Source: Kalmusia sp. IMI 367209
Taxonomy: Eukaryota; Ascomycota; Dothideomycetes; Pleosporales; Didymosphaeriaceae
Length of the DNA: 64,000 nt
Direction of reading: 5' to 3'
NCBI GenBank assembly: GCA_027946365.1
Contig: JAPEUQ010000003.1
Span: 62,001 to 126,000, forward strand
Part shown: positions 22,007 through 32,425 of the stretch, piece after piece
Numbering within the stretch: the stretch's first letter is position 1
Layout: every line of letters begins with the position of its first letter
Translations under genes and position numbers: made by a program
The notes under the pieces: generated by a model
What the model was told of the DNA's origin: nothing
Databases searched by the model: none
The model's input: only the letters and a program-made list of their open reading frames with translations

Positions 22007-24635
22007 TTATTCGTCGCCCTCGTCGGCCTCAACTGCTTTACTCTCCTTCGGCACCCTCGCCTCCTGCTTCCTGTACAAGTCGGCCAATTCGCCCGCCTCC
22101 GTTGCCTCATCAATACCCTTATCCTCCCGCACCTTCAGAAACCGCGGGAATCGCGTGCTTAGCCCCCTTTCCTCACTAACAAGCCCAATAGCAGCCGTAT
22201 ACGTCGGACTCAGCGTCAAATCCGCAAATGCCACCTCCCAGACCTCGCTGGGTTCAAACCACACATCAGGCGTCCCAGCTCCCCCTCCATACTCCACATA
22301 GCTCGGTTTTCCCCGCCAACACGTTTGTGTTTTCAGGATCGTCCTTGTCGTATCTAGCTCGGTTGGCTTTGTAGAATGCGTCAGTGAAGCCAGACATGCA
22401 TTTCGTGACTGCTTCCAGCTGGCCTGTTTCGGCGTTGCGGATAGCGAGGAGAATGGGCGACCACCAGGCTGCTTTGCGGCCTGAGCCATGGAAGGCAGCA
22501 ATGGGGATGAGATCGAGTGTTTCCGAGGTGGTGTTGTAGTCTTTTTTCACTTTGAGCCAGGAGTCGAGGCGTTTGTCGGGCTCGTAGGTGGAGAGAAGGG
22601 CTTTGCGGCGGGTTTTGGGTGGATCGCCTTCGAGCGTGGCGTCGGTGGTGGTAATGGACTTGGATTTGGGTTTGGTTCGGCCTTTCTTTTTGGGTGTTGG
22701 CGGCTCGAGAGGAGCATCGAGAGGGATGTCGATATCGACTTGGAGGTCAGGGTTCGGGAGGTTGTCTAGGACTTTGACCATGATACCTTCGCATTTAATG
22801 TCGGTGGCGCTCTTGAAAAAGGCTTGTACAGTTTCCACATCGGCAGAGGTAGCGTCCAGACTTTTGACCCATGTGAAATGGTGTGGCATTTCTACGAAGA
22901 GGCTCCGAAGTAGGTTCCTGCGCTCGCGAAAAGGTCTGTTGAGCAATTCCTCACCGTTCAAGTACATTAGATCAAAAGCAAAGAGGCACACGTCGATCGT
23001 GACGCTTCCAATGACAACGTCTTTCCTTGCTCGATTGGATAGCGTCTGAAATGTCTTCAATTCGCCCTTCTCACGGTCGATGGCTACGACTTCACCTTCA
23101 AGAATGAAGCTCGATACGCCTTCTCCCCGAATCTGTGGGACCAAGGCCACCAGGTCTGGATACTTGTCCGTCATAACTTCCAGGTGCCGTGAGAAAATTG
23201 TAACCTTGCCCTTTTCGTCGCAATGCACCTGGGCTCTTTGTCCGTCGTATTTATACTCGCAGCTGAAATCTCGGCCCTGCAATTTGGTGAGCATTTCTCC
23301 CTAAGTCACGCGTAATGCTCCCTAGCATGGGTCGGAGAGGTATATGCAGAGCCAATCCGCATCGCACGAGGACTTCATCGCATACGCCGATTTCGAGCAG
23401 CGAAGGTATGAGGTCGTTATAATTAGGGCGCCGCGCAAAGCAAGCCTTAACAATCTCTTCGTTCTTTGAGTACAATTCGGCCAGGTCTTCCTTCTTCAAC
23501 TTCAGTAACGCCGTGCGGTCGCGAGGCTCGAACTCGGCATCTACAGGCTTGGAAAGCATGAAAGCGCGCGATAGAGCAATCAACATGGTCGTTTTGACAG
23601 CTCCGATCCTCAAGTGCTGTACTAATGTCCTCACAATGTAGCGACTTTCCTCTGCTCCTCTCGCATCCTGTACAAGCCTCTCGACAAGCCTCTGCTTTGC
23701 TTCTACACTCCCATGTCCCTTGCTGTTGGCGATTTTGGTAAGCGAATCAAACACGCTCCTGATAGTCAATGGCTTCGGTTTGCGCAACGTAAACGACTGC
23801 CTTTTCTTCGCTTCGAAAGCCACATCTCCCGGGTCGCCATATTTGTTGTACAGTGTTTTCAATCCCGCATTGTCCAACCCACAGACCTTCTTCAGGGCCT
23901 TAGATATCGCTGACCCGCCCAGCCCTAGTTCTCGATCGATGTACGGGGGAGATATCGCGTTCGTAGCAAGCCATACCGCGGGTAACAAGCTTCCGGGATC
24001 ACCTTCGATGATAGTTCGTAGTAGATTGACGAGCGTGTCCACGATCTTTATTCTGCTCGTGGTGCCATTGATGAGCACAAAGCAGCGCGTCAGCAGCGCA
24101 TACGTCGCATGTCCTCTCTCTCTGCGGCCCAATGCGTCTGTAGCTCTGATATGTATGCCGCAGGATCAAATTCGAGCGGGCTTTGATCAAAGGGAATATT
24201 CGCTGAGGTAGTGTCCTCGGCGGCAGCGGCAGACTGTAGCGAGAGGGTGTTCTTCGATGCTTCTAATGTGGGGCGGGTGGCAAGAGGCTTGCCGACCTCT
24301 GGTTCAGTGGAAGTGTGGACATCTTCGCCCGAATCGCCATTGGTCGCAGGCTTCTCAGGGTCGGCGTAGAGGTCGTTGGAGCGCGGTGCTTTTGCGCTCG
24401 CTCGCTGGTCTTGCTCGTTCCATTCTGCCTGCAACTTCCACGCAAGCTCCTCGTCGGTCAGAGTAGACGTGTCTTGGATTTCGTTTGCCATAAATTCGGC
24501 ACCGGAATCCTCGACTTCCGGTACATTCGGCGGATTCGTCGCATCTTGCTTCTGCTTCGAAAAGAAGTAGTCTAAGCTGCGAACGGGTTGGCTCGAGCCA
24601 TCATTCTTCTTGCGGCGCTTCGCCGGGCTAGGCAT
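22007..24635 (-). CDS. CDC9: ATP-dependent DNA ligase I (Cdc9/LIG1), three apparent frame shifts
   Basis: About 875 codons when read through three small frame changes; no intron fits any of them. The enzyme seals nicks in Okazaki fragments and in excision repair. The N-terminus holds SLDYFFSKQKQ, matching the PCNA-interacting (PIP) box at the extreme N-terminus of ligase I. The DNA-binding domain follows (ALLTRCFVLINGTTSRIKIVDTL as landmarks), then adenylation motif I CEYKYDGQRAQ with the nucleotide-accepting Lys, motif III region ILEGEVVAID, motif IV region EGIMVK, motif V W.KVKKDY, and the OB domain with VWEVAFADLTLSP and LSTRFPRFLKVR. Frame changes: within the CT repeat 24114-24123 (net +2 or -1), near 23293-23302 (+1), and in TTTTCCCC at 22307-22314 (+1). 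A Lys/Thr-rich insert near the KKKGRTKPKSKS segment interrupts the adenylation domain. Confidence 0.93.
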
Positions 24636-24877
24636 CGTTCGTACACAGGTATAGAAAATGATTGCGAATGCGGGGGAGGCATGGTCGAGGTGGGATGGTG
24701 CGGAATATGATGCGCTTACAGTAACCGTTCATTCACGTCATGAGGCGCTCGGGCCATCGATTTCGTCTCTATCTCACGTATTCACGCGTCGCGTCTACGC
24801 ACTCAACGAGCGTCATGGACACACTACTTCGTGACAAATACATCCTGGGGTGATTCACCTCTACGCAAGGATCAGTC

Positions 24878-26346
24878 ATGGCTCGGTTGGATCGAGTCAT
24901 ACGCTTACCCGGCCGTTATGATGCAGCGACCAGACAGGTGTATACGGAGATACAAGTCCCTGTCACTTCAATGGCTTCGAGCTGTCAGTGCCCAGGACAT
25001 GTGCAAAGCCTCGGAACGTGCTCGTTGTCTAACTTCATGAAGGGTCGAACAAAACCAAAGGCACAAGAACCAATCCCCAGACATATCGCCATCGCGGTCC
25101 AGGCATCTTGGGCAGTTCATCGTTGTACGATATGGCCCTGCGATCCTGCGCTTGGCATATCAACTTGTTCATGCCCAGCGACTTGCAGGCTGCACATTGG
25201 CACTTTGCTAAGGCGATATACAACTATTTGCAAATCAAGTATGTTTGTACCAATTCAATAGGATAGACTCCGTCTAATTGGGTGGCTTAGCTCGAACCTG
25301 ACCGCAAATATCTGGTCCACCTTCCAGCAGGCATTTCCAGACGAGGAAGAGCTTCATCGCGTCTATCAAATCAATATTCCTACTCGCTATGAGGATAGTC
25401 CTGCAAATCTACCTTCGATACAGAAATGGATCCAAACACTCCCTTTCTCACATGTATCAATGCTCAACATTTCGTGCCTCTACTTACGGCGTACCGACCT
25501 GATATCATTGACAAATATTCCTAGCCTAGGGGTCCTCTCGCTCCGACACGCCTTGGACGTTCACTCCCAAGATGTCGACGACAAGGTAATGAGAGATTGG
25601 GGTCGCGCGGTGCAGGAGAAGAGGGCTTTCCCAAAGCTAAAAGTAGTGGTATTGCTTTCCTTCCCGTCAACTCTAATCGCCACCTTGAAGTGCCTAGCAA
25701 CCTTTTCAGCATTACAAATTTGTGCGGTAGCGCCTTTCAATCCCATACCATCTATAAAGGAGGCAGGAAGGGAAGTGGCCAACGCAGCTGTGCCTTTTCG
25801 AGTGCTTTTTCCAACCACATCAGAACACCGTCGTGCCCAAGACCCAAATCATATATGGAAAAGCGACACCTGCCGTAAGTCCCTTTGGCACAATTGCAAT
25901 TCATTAAATTTCGTGCAATGCCTTACTACGAGATGCACTTTACAAGCACGGGTCGACTTCGCGTAAAATAATGATTCGATGCAAGTTTGATGTGTAGTAA
26001 ATAACGCTGACTGTCTTTCAAACTTATAGGGCATGCCAAACTCAAGTCGCTATATGATGTCGCAGAGGAAATGTCACGGGTCATGCAGCACCCTAACGAA
26101 TATTCGGGGTCTGGTGTACTGTCAGTGTTCTACGGAGAAGATCGTCAGTTTTCAGCCGATGAAAAATCTTATCTTTGGTTGGCACGGGTGGCCACTATGG
26201 AATCGATGTGTGAGACTATTCGTTCTGGAAAGCGGGCGCCAGATAGTGGCGAGAGGCCATCAGAAGTCAACAAAGACATCAAGAAGAGGAAGATCAGGTG
26301 GGGAAAGCAGAACGATATCGGGTCGCTTTTAGGAACCTTTGGCTGA
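24878..26346 (+). CDS. orphan protein of about 400 residues, function unknown
   Basis: Four exons, 24878-24983, 25043-25238, 25291-25874 and 26030-26346; all phases agree and give 400 codons. The introns are 59, 52 and 155 bp; the first has a CTAAC branch site 10 bp before its acceptor. The start MARLDRVIRLPGRYDAATRQVYTE is the first ATG in the frame. Visible features are a His/Trp-rich patch (AAHWHFAKAIYNY), a leucine-rich middle with LPSIQKWIQTLPFSHVSMLNI and LTNIPSLGVLSLRH, and a basic C-terminal stretch (KDIKKRKIRWGK). The leucine-rich part resembles the degenerate repeats seen after F-boxes in fungal proteins, but no F-box is present, so I give no function. It shares a 242 bp divergent promoter region with DNA ligase I. 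Confidence 0.6.
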
Positions 26347-28726
26347 TGTGCTAGGCGGAGTGTTGAGTATCGGACGGACAGCGAGGCGTTTGCAATGGGG
26401 GTTCCCGGATAGATACTAGGGCTCGAATCATATATAGATTATATCTTCTTATTACAATACGTCCAAGTATTGTAATTTTTCTAGACTCTAGCTGGAGCCT
26501 TGGCATGCACAACAATCCTACCGAAGCCAGCAGCAGAATATACCCTATATCCCTTTTACGTCCTTTGCGCAAAACAGATGTGTCTCTGTTGTCAAAACCT
26601 GCTCTTTCCTGCAGGATAGCAGCAAGAGCACAGGAAACGGGTGGCTCTTGAAGCTAGCGATGTCGTCATTCCACTGGAATATTCTCTCTCAGAACGACCA
26701 GTGAACAATCTCATAGTCAGTGTAGCTAGCGAGTCAAATTGTACTTATATTTTTTCCTCTCTACTGCTGAACAGCGATAGATTACGTTTTGATGCTTACC
26801 TCGATCGTTGCGCATATGCCTACAAGCTTTCGTTCGATCTTCATCTATTAAATAGGAAGTTCCTTCACAATGACACCTCTTAATATTGTGTGAGTGAGTC
26901 TCTAGGTCTGAAATTATGTTATAGAAAAAGTCGCATCAGACACAAAAAAGATAATTAGCGACGAGAGCCTAGCTTTGTGATTCACCAAATCGCCCAAAGT
27001 TAGCCATTTCTGTATAGCGTCCATGCCTTGCTCCAAATCTACTGAATCCCTCGATCATAGGGCTTATTCAACTCCTATATGTGAAGTCCATAGTATAATA
27101 CTTTTACGAAGCATTTGGCAGCGGGACTTTTGGAGTAATGGGGCATCTTATAGCCAATTACATGGCTGCTATATATATATCAGAACAACGGTTCTCAGAA
27201 GCATGTGATCAATGAGCGTTCTACTAGAGGAATCTAAGCCATAAGGCGTTACCAATTGATCATAGCTACCATCCTTTCGAGGCTCCTTATTGGGCACGTC
27301 GCGTCGTCTATATAGGTACATCCCTAAAGAAAGGGATTAAAGTGTACGGAAGTATACTAGTAGAACTACTAGAGAAAGCTGATGTAAATTTCTCCAGGGC
27401 TCGTAGAGCACACTATAGCCATGAGCTCTTATGGTATCTTCTTTGCTAAGCAGGCCAAACCCGTATAATAGACTCAAAGAAAACAAGCTCTGAGAACCGC
27501 AGCTCGATCTTGAACTAAAATGCCTAGGTCTGAAATGAACTACGATAAGTAATAATAGGGAGATAGCGAGGCTTCCCTGCATGAATTCGTACTGTCTCTG
27601 CCTGATGCATCCTCGTAGGAAAGGCTAGGTCCCAACAAGCGACATCTATATCAGCGAGCATGCATTGTGCCAACAAAATTTCTTACTATACTGTAGCTGT
27701 GTGAGCTTCTGACTCGCATATCAAGAAGCTGGGGACACTGGAGAAAGTCTGGAAGGATACGACGATACTCCCGGGTTGACTGATGCTGACACAAGTTCAC
27801 AGTAGAGTATGAATGAGGAGGACCTAAGGAAAATGCATTGCTAGGATACGTAATGCTCACATCCGTGGCTGCCTACTATCTATCATACCTCCGCTCACTA
27901 TCCTAGGTCTTCTCACCTGCTACCAGATTTAAGGGTTATGCAGAATCTTTTCGGTACACTCCCGTCTGGGCACATGAACGGTAAGGAAATTGACATAAGG
28001 TGGAGGACAATCGTATCTATTTGAGCGTTCATTCGGTTTGATTTCTTTCGAATAAATTCCCACGATTTGGGCGAGTTTGGCATGCTTATCCTACAACACT
28101 TTTTCGTAAATGATTTGGATAGTTGAAAATGGCAAGGGGGTTCGGGGCGATTCTAATTTATTCTTATACCGCTGTGTGCGATCGATTCCATTGTTTACTT
28201 ATTGTCTGTTTAGCATTCAAGTACTATAGCGTGTATGATCAAGACGTGTACTATATAATCTGCATGCGACTAGACCTGAGAACATGTCAAATGTCAGGCT
28301 CAAACATCGACTTCTAGTTGATACACCAACTGCCGCTATTCTTCACCTTTCTTAGTAAGTCATACCACCCTATTGTAGCGTATCTCAAATTGAAAACAGA
28401 TATCAGCCTATATTACCATCCCGGAGCTAACCCACCCACCAGGGTCACGTTGAGTACACGGCTAGAAAATTTGATCACGATGAAGAATATCGAAGACTTC
28501 ACTCTCGTGTAGCTCGTAACAACAATATAACGTATTTTTGTTTTCATACTATGAGGCTCCCAAACACCCATCCTAAATATTTGGGTAACAAAGAGCTGAT
28601 ACCCCAAAAAAGCCCTGATAAAAAAACCTTGACCGGCTTCAACTCAGCCATAGTACACGAGGTTGGTCACCCAGCTTCTTCACACACACCTTACTTAGGA
28701 GAGACATTTTATCCAAAAAGAAGTCT
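26347..28726. other. 2.4 kb AT-rich gene-poor region
   Basis: No gene can be supported. Reading frames are short and interrupted and the sequence is clearly AT-richer than its neighbours, with short TA runs (for example near 27170). It could be an old mutated repeat, but I see no terminal repeats, transposase or polymerase motifs. Confidence 0.45.
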
Positions 28727-28842
28727 CGACACCTGTGTGATTCGAACACACGCTCCCGAAGGAATCAGCTGACATAGATGAGCCAATTAGAAGAAGCTCA
28801 GAAAGTTCGAGGCTGACGCGTTAACCACTCCGCCAAAGTGCC
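28727..28842 (-). tRNA. tRNA-Ser(CGA): tRNA-Ser(CGA) with intron
   Basis: Read on the minus strand: acceptor stem GGCACTT pairs with AGGTGTC (two G-T wobbles) before discriminator G. The D-arm region has GGCGGAGTGGTTAACGC. The anticodon stem TCAGC pairs with GCTGA; the loop reads CTCGAA then A, giving anticodon CGA with U33 and A37. About 35 bp between A37 and position 38 are a standard-position tRNA intron. A long variable arm (TCC-TTC-GGA) identifies a class II tRNA, and the T arm is GTGTG-TTCGAAT-CACAC. The CCA end is not encoded, as usual in eukaryotes. Confidence 0.92.
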
Positions 28843-29493
28843 AGTTCGGTTTGAGACGATTTGTTGATGTCTCGGGATTCAAAGACATATATATACCATT
28901 TTGCTGCTTCCTGTTGTGTGGCGAAAATCGGCCCCACTGATGACAATCCGGCTCGCCATACCTTTCCGGCCAGGTATTGCAAAGGCTAACAATCTACAAC
29001 CTGCTGCGCTGTGTTGCAGTTGGATCGGTACGTGTCGGTTTCTCATTACAATCCGGTAGGACTCCCATCAACACCTACCGCAGTCCCACATAGATCCCAA
29101 CGACGCCGGCACGGTTCGGCAGCAGTCCGGCAGCCGTTCGGATAGGAAAACCTGCATCTTGCCGGGCCACCTCCGTACACTGGCGGTGGAATCTGGGCGC
29201 GGGCCCTTCGCGGGGCGCGGGCGATCTCCGCTAGTGGCACTTTATCCGCCCCGGCAAGCCATTGGTTTCATGCAGGAGCATCCGACGAGACAAGCTCCAA
29301 CAGTCCTGGCACTGCAGACGCACGTCTTAGGAGCAAGCCGAAAACATCACGCAGTGTGCGCGCGGTCTGCCTATTCACCGCGAGCAGACACGCGGCGAAA
29401 GGCTGCCGCGCCATGTAGGAGGTGTCGACACTGCTCCTCTCGTCAGCCTCACGTTGCACACAGCACACACCTGGTCCCAGTCCTCACAGCAAC
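28843..29493. other. intergenic upstream of UBP8
   Basis: About 650 bp between the tRNA and UBP8. GC content rises towards UBP8. It should hold the UBP8 promoter and leader; I see no gene. Confidence 0.45.
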
Positions 29494-31299
29494 ATGGACA
29501 CAATTGCGAAGCCGCCTGCGCTGGCGAGCCCGAAGCTCGTCAAGAATGCCAAAGGCACCGTCGTTCCGAGCAGCCAGATGGCGCACATCGCATACGGCTG
29601 CGGTGGGTTCGCAGCAACTTTTTTTTATCGACCGCCGCTGACAGTACCCAGAACATATGCGCACGATGCTTGAGAATGCGCGCAAGCAGACTTTCCAGTA
29701 CTACCGCGCCATATTGCAGGACATCCACGAGAAACCGAGTGTCATCGCCCAAACCTACAAGAACGCCTCCGACGGCCGGCCTGTGGTCTCGCTGCGCCCG
29801 CTGTACCTGTGTCTGCAGTGTCCGAATATCATGACCGAGACCGATCGTGACGAGCATATCGATACTAAGCGGCATATATTCTGTGGGTAGGAGCTCATAC
29901 ATCCAGAGGGTACATGCTGATGAGATTTAGCGGTCGAGTCGCGGGATGGCAACGTGTACTGCGGTGACTGCCAGGACTTCATCTACGATCCAGACTTGGA
30001 GGACAAGAGGCTACAGAAGGGTGGGTCGGGGTCCGCGCTGGTTTCATGTAGAGTTGGTTGCTGACACGAGCATCGCAGGCAAAAAGCGCAAGTACGAAGA
30101 TACCACGACGACCGACGAACACAAGCTGGTACTCAACAACTCTACTTTTCTGCCTTGTCGCGCAATAGGCCTGCGAGGCCTATACAACATGGGCCAAACC
30201 TGCTTCATGAGCGTCATATTGCAGACATTGATACACAACCCTTTCGTACGGAATTTCTACCTTTCAGAAGGGCACAAGACGGCAGATTGCGAGAGGGAGT
30301 CGTGTGTGAGCTGCGCTCTGGATGAGATGTTCGTCGAGTTTCATTCTGTAGAGAAGACGGAAGGCTTCGGCGCCGTCAACATGCTCATGGGCAGCTGGCT
30401 TGCTGGAGAGGTGGGTTCTACATTGTGTGGCAGCACTACTTTGGATGGAGAAACGCTAATTGCAGCGTTGTAGGCATTGGCGGGATATCAGCAGCAAGAT
30501 GCGCACGAGTACATGCAATTTATGCTCAACACCCTCCATCTCCAGAACGGTGGCTCTACCGATTCTGAAGACTGCAACTGCATCGTTCACACGACGTTTT
30601 ACGGCAAACTTTCGAGCACCGTTACTTGCGACAGTTGTCGAAATACAACAACCGCACTGGATCCGTATATGGATCTGAGTCTGGACATAAGGAATTTGTC
30701 CAAGAAGAAGAAAGCAGAGAGTAGCGCAGACGAGTTACAAATGGGCCTCCAGAACTGTTTGGATAGATTTACGGGCAGGGAAAAACTTGGCGCTGCCGAG
30801 TATACGTGCCAGAAGTGCGATAGTGGACAAAACGCCACGAAGCAGCTAAGCATCAAACAGTTACCGCCGGTCCTTCCCGTCCATCTCAAGGTACGATTCC
30901 CTGTGCGCTATCACGGTTTTACGCTTACCATTTTAGCGCTTCGAACACTCGAAAGCTACCTCCAGCAAGATCGAAACTAAGATTAGCTTCCCAATGAAGC
31001 TCGATCTATATCCTTACACTACGGAGTATCGCTCGACGCAAACGAAAGGCTCGAAGCAGTCATCACCACCAAACACGAACCATAATGTCAACACCCCCGC
31101 TAATTGCCTCATCTACGAACTCTCCAGTGTTATCGTCCACAAGGGCAAGATCGACTCGGGCCACTACATCAGCTACTCCCGAGAGGGGGACGACTGGTTC
31201 ATGTTCGACGATAGCAAAGTTGTTTTGGTCGGTGAAGCAGAAGTCCTCGGCGCCGAAGCGTATCTTTTATTTTATATGGTCGGAACGCTGGAAGTATGA
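29494..31299 (+). CDS. UBP8: SAGA-type ubiquitin hydrolase Ubp8 (zf-UBP + USP)
   Basis: Six exons, 29494-29602, 29652-29885, 29931-30020, 30079-30410, 30474-30890 and 30937-31299; phases join to 514 codons. Ubp8 removes ubiquitin from histone H2B as part of the SAGA deubiquitinase module. A zinc-finger UBP domain comes first: CEH, CLQCP, H..KRHIFC and VYCGDCQDF supply the metal ligands. The catalytic domain starts with GLYNMGQTCFMS, where the Cys is the nucleophile, then YQQQDAHEYMQF, a Cys pair CDSC and a second pair CQKC in the zinc-ribbon fingers, and ends with DSGHYISY holding the catalytic His. The GQTCFMS form, rather than GNTCYLN, together with the LIHNPFVRNFYLSEGH block, points to Ubp8/USP22 and not to other USPs. 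The start gives a short basic N-terminus. No frame breaks. It is one of two deubiquitinases in the window. Confidence 0.93.
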
Positions 31300-32425
31300 A
31301 GGTTGATTATGGCCCCACCGACCGTTCGCGAGGTTTGTATTTTACCACAAAGATGTGATGGCGGCATGACATCAAAGTGCGCATGCATTCAACGGCGTTT
31401 TCCTATTTTGTACCAGGAAGCCTACATACCATTTCTGTTTGGAGAATCAGCGGCATGGCGCAGTGGCAAGCTCTGGGGGGCATGGTGTTGTTCGGCGTAT
31501 GCTCCTGCATAGTAGAGCCAGAGCGATCATATCATCTTTCATGCTGAAGGACCCAAAGAACAGAGGTTTAGCGTTCTATGGCTCCATTAGACCCGTGCTA
31601 GACTGTTGTATCCAGAATAGAATCTATTTTAACTCGTAATCTACTAGGCATCGTATTCCTTTGGCGCGTCGCGGGCATTGCATATTTGTGAGCGACATAA
31701 TTATTCTGATATTGATCACCTGATATAGATCTCCCTGGCATTATCAACTAGTTATTGAGCGTGCTTCAACTTCTGAGAGTAGAACGGACCTGACTGCAGA
31801 TTATATATATTTCATTGAAATGATGCTTCCTGCAGTTCATCGTTCAGCGTTGGGCCTGACAGTGGGTGAGCGAAACATCTGCGTAAGGCGCTCACTGTAC
31901 ACCGTATAGTCGAGCGTGTTACCTCAAGCTACAATTTGCAACCGGAAATCTTTTGGGAATGCTTCGCAGCAAGAGGGCCGGTTTCCTGCAGCGTCTATAA
32001 GCGAGGCTGAATAATCACAAGCCACATTAAACAACGGCATCCACTTTCCTACTTGAGTATCGTTCGTTGCCTCGCACATCGCTAGCATCTTGTACTTCAT
32101 TGCGACGTAGGAAACGTCCAAGATGCATCCTCTTCTTCCATGGTGCTCTCTAGCGAGCCGCAGCTTCATCTTCCCGGCGGCTGGGTGAGGTATCTTTCGG
32201 GGGACAGCTCGTGGCGCTACCGTGTAGATCGGCTTCCGCTCGGATGGATTTTGCGATATGCGCATGACGGTTCCATATTCTTTCATAATACCCTGCGACA
32301 CTATTGCACGCGCCATGATCCACGAGAGGAAGAATATGATTTTTCCCAAAGGAAGCCGCTTCGTAAAACTTTGACACAGCCTATCGGAAATCACCCTCTG
32401 CGGTCATCTACGATTCCTCAAATTT
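31300..32425. other. intergenic upstream of the HET-ankyrin gene
   Basis: About 1.1 kb. A minus-strand open frame of 156 codons (31924-32394) has no recognisable features and overlaps plus-strand frames, so I do not call it. The region should contain the UBP8 terminator and the promoter of the HET-ankyrin gene. Confidence 0.45.

Noticed and set aside
24960..25045. Stop codons suggesting the orphan gene is a pseudogene
   Set aside because: A 59 bp intron (24984-25042) with a CTAAC branch site removes them and the flanking exons agree in phase.
26347..28726. CRISPR array or transposon
   Set aside because: No regularly spaced repeats, terminal repeats or transposase/reverse-transcriptase motifs were seen; CRISPR is also not expected in a fungal nucleus.
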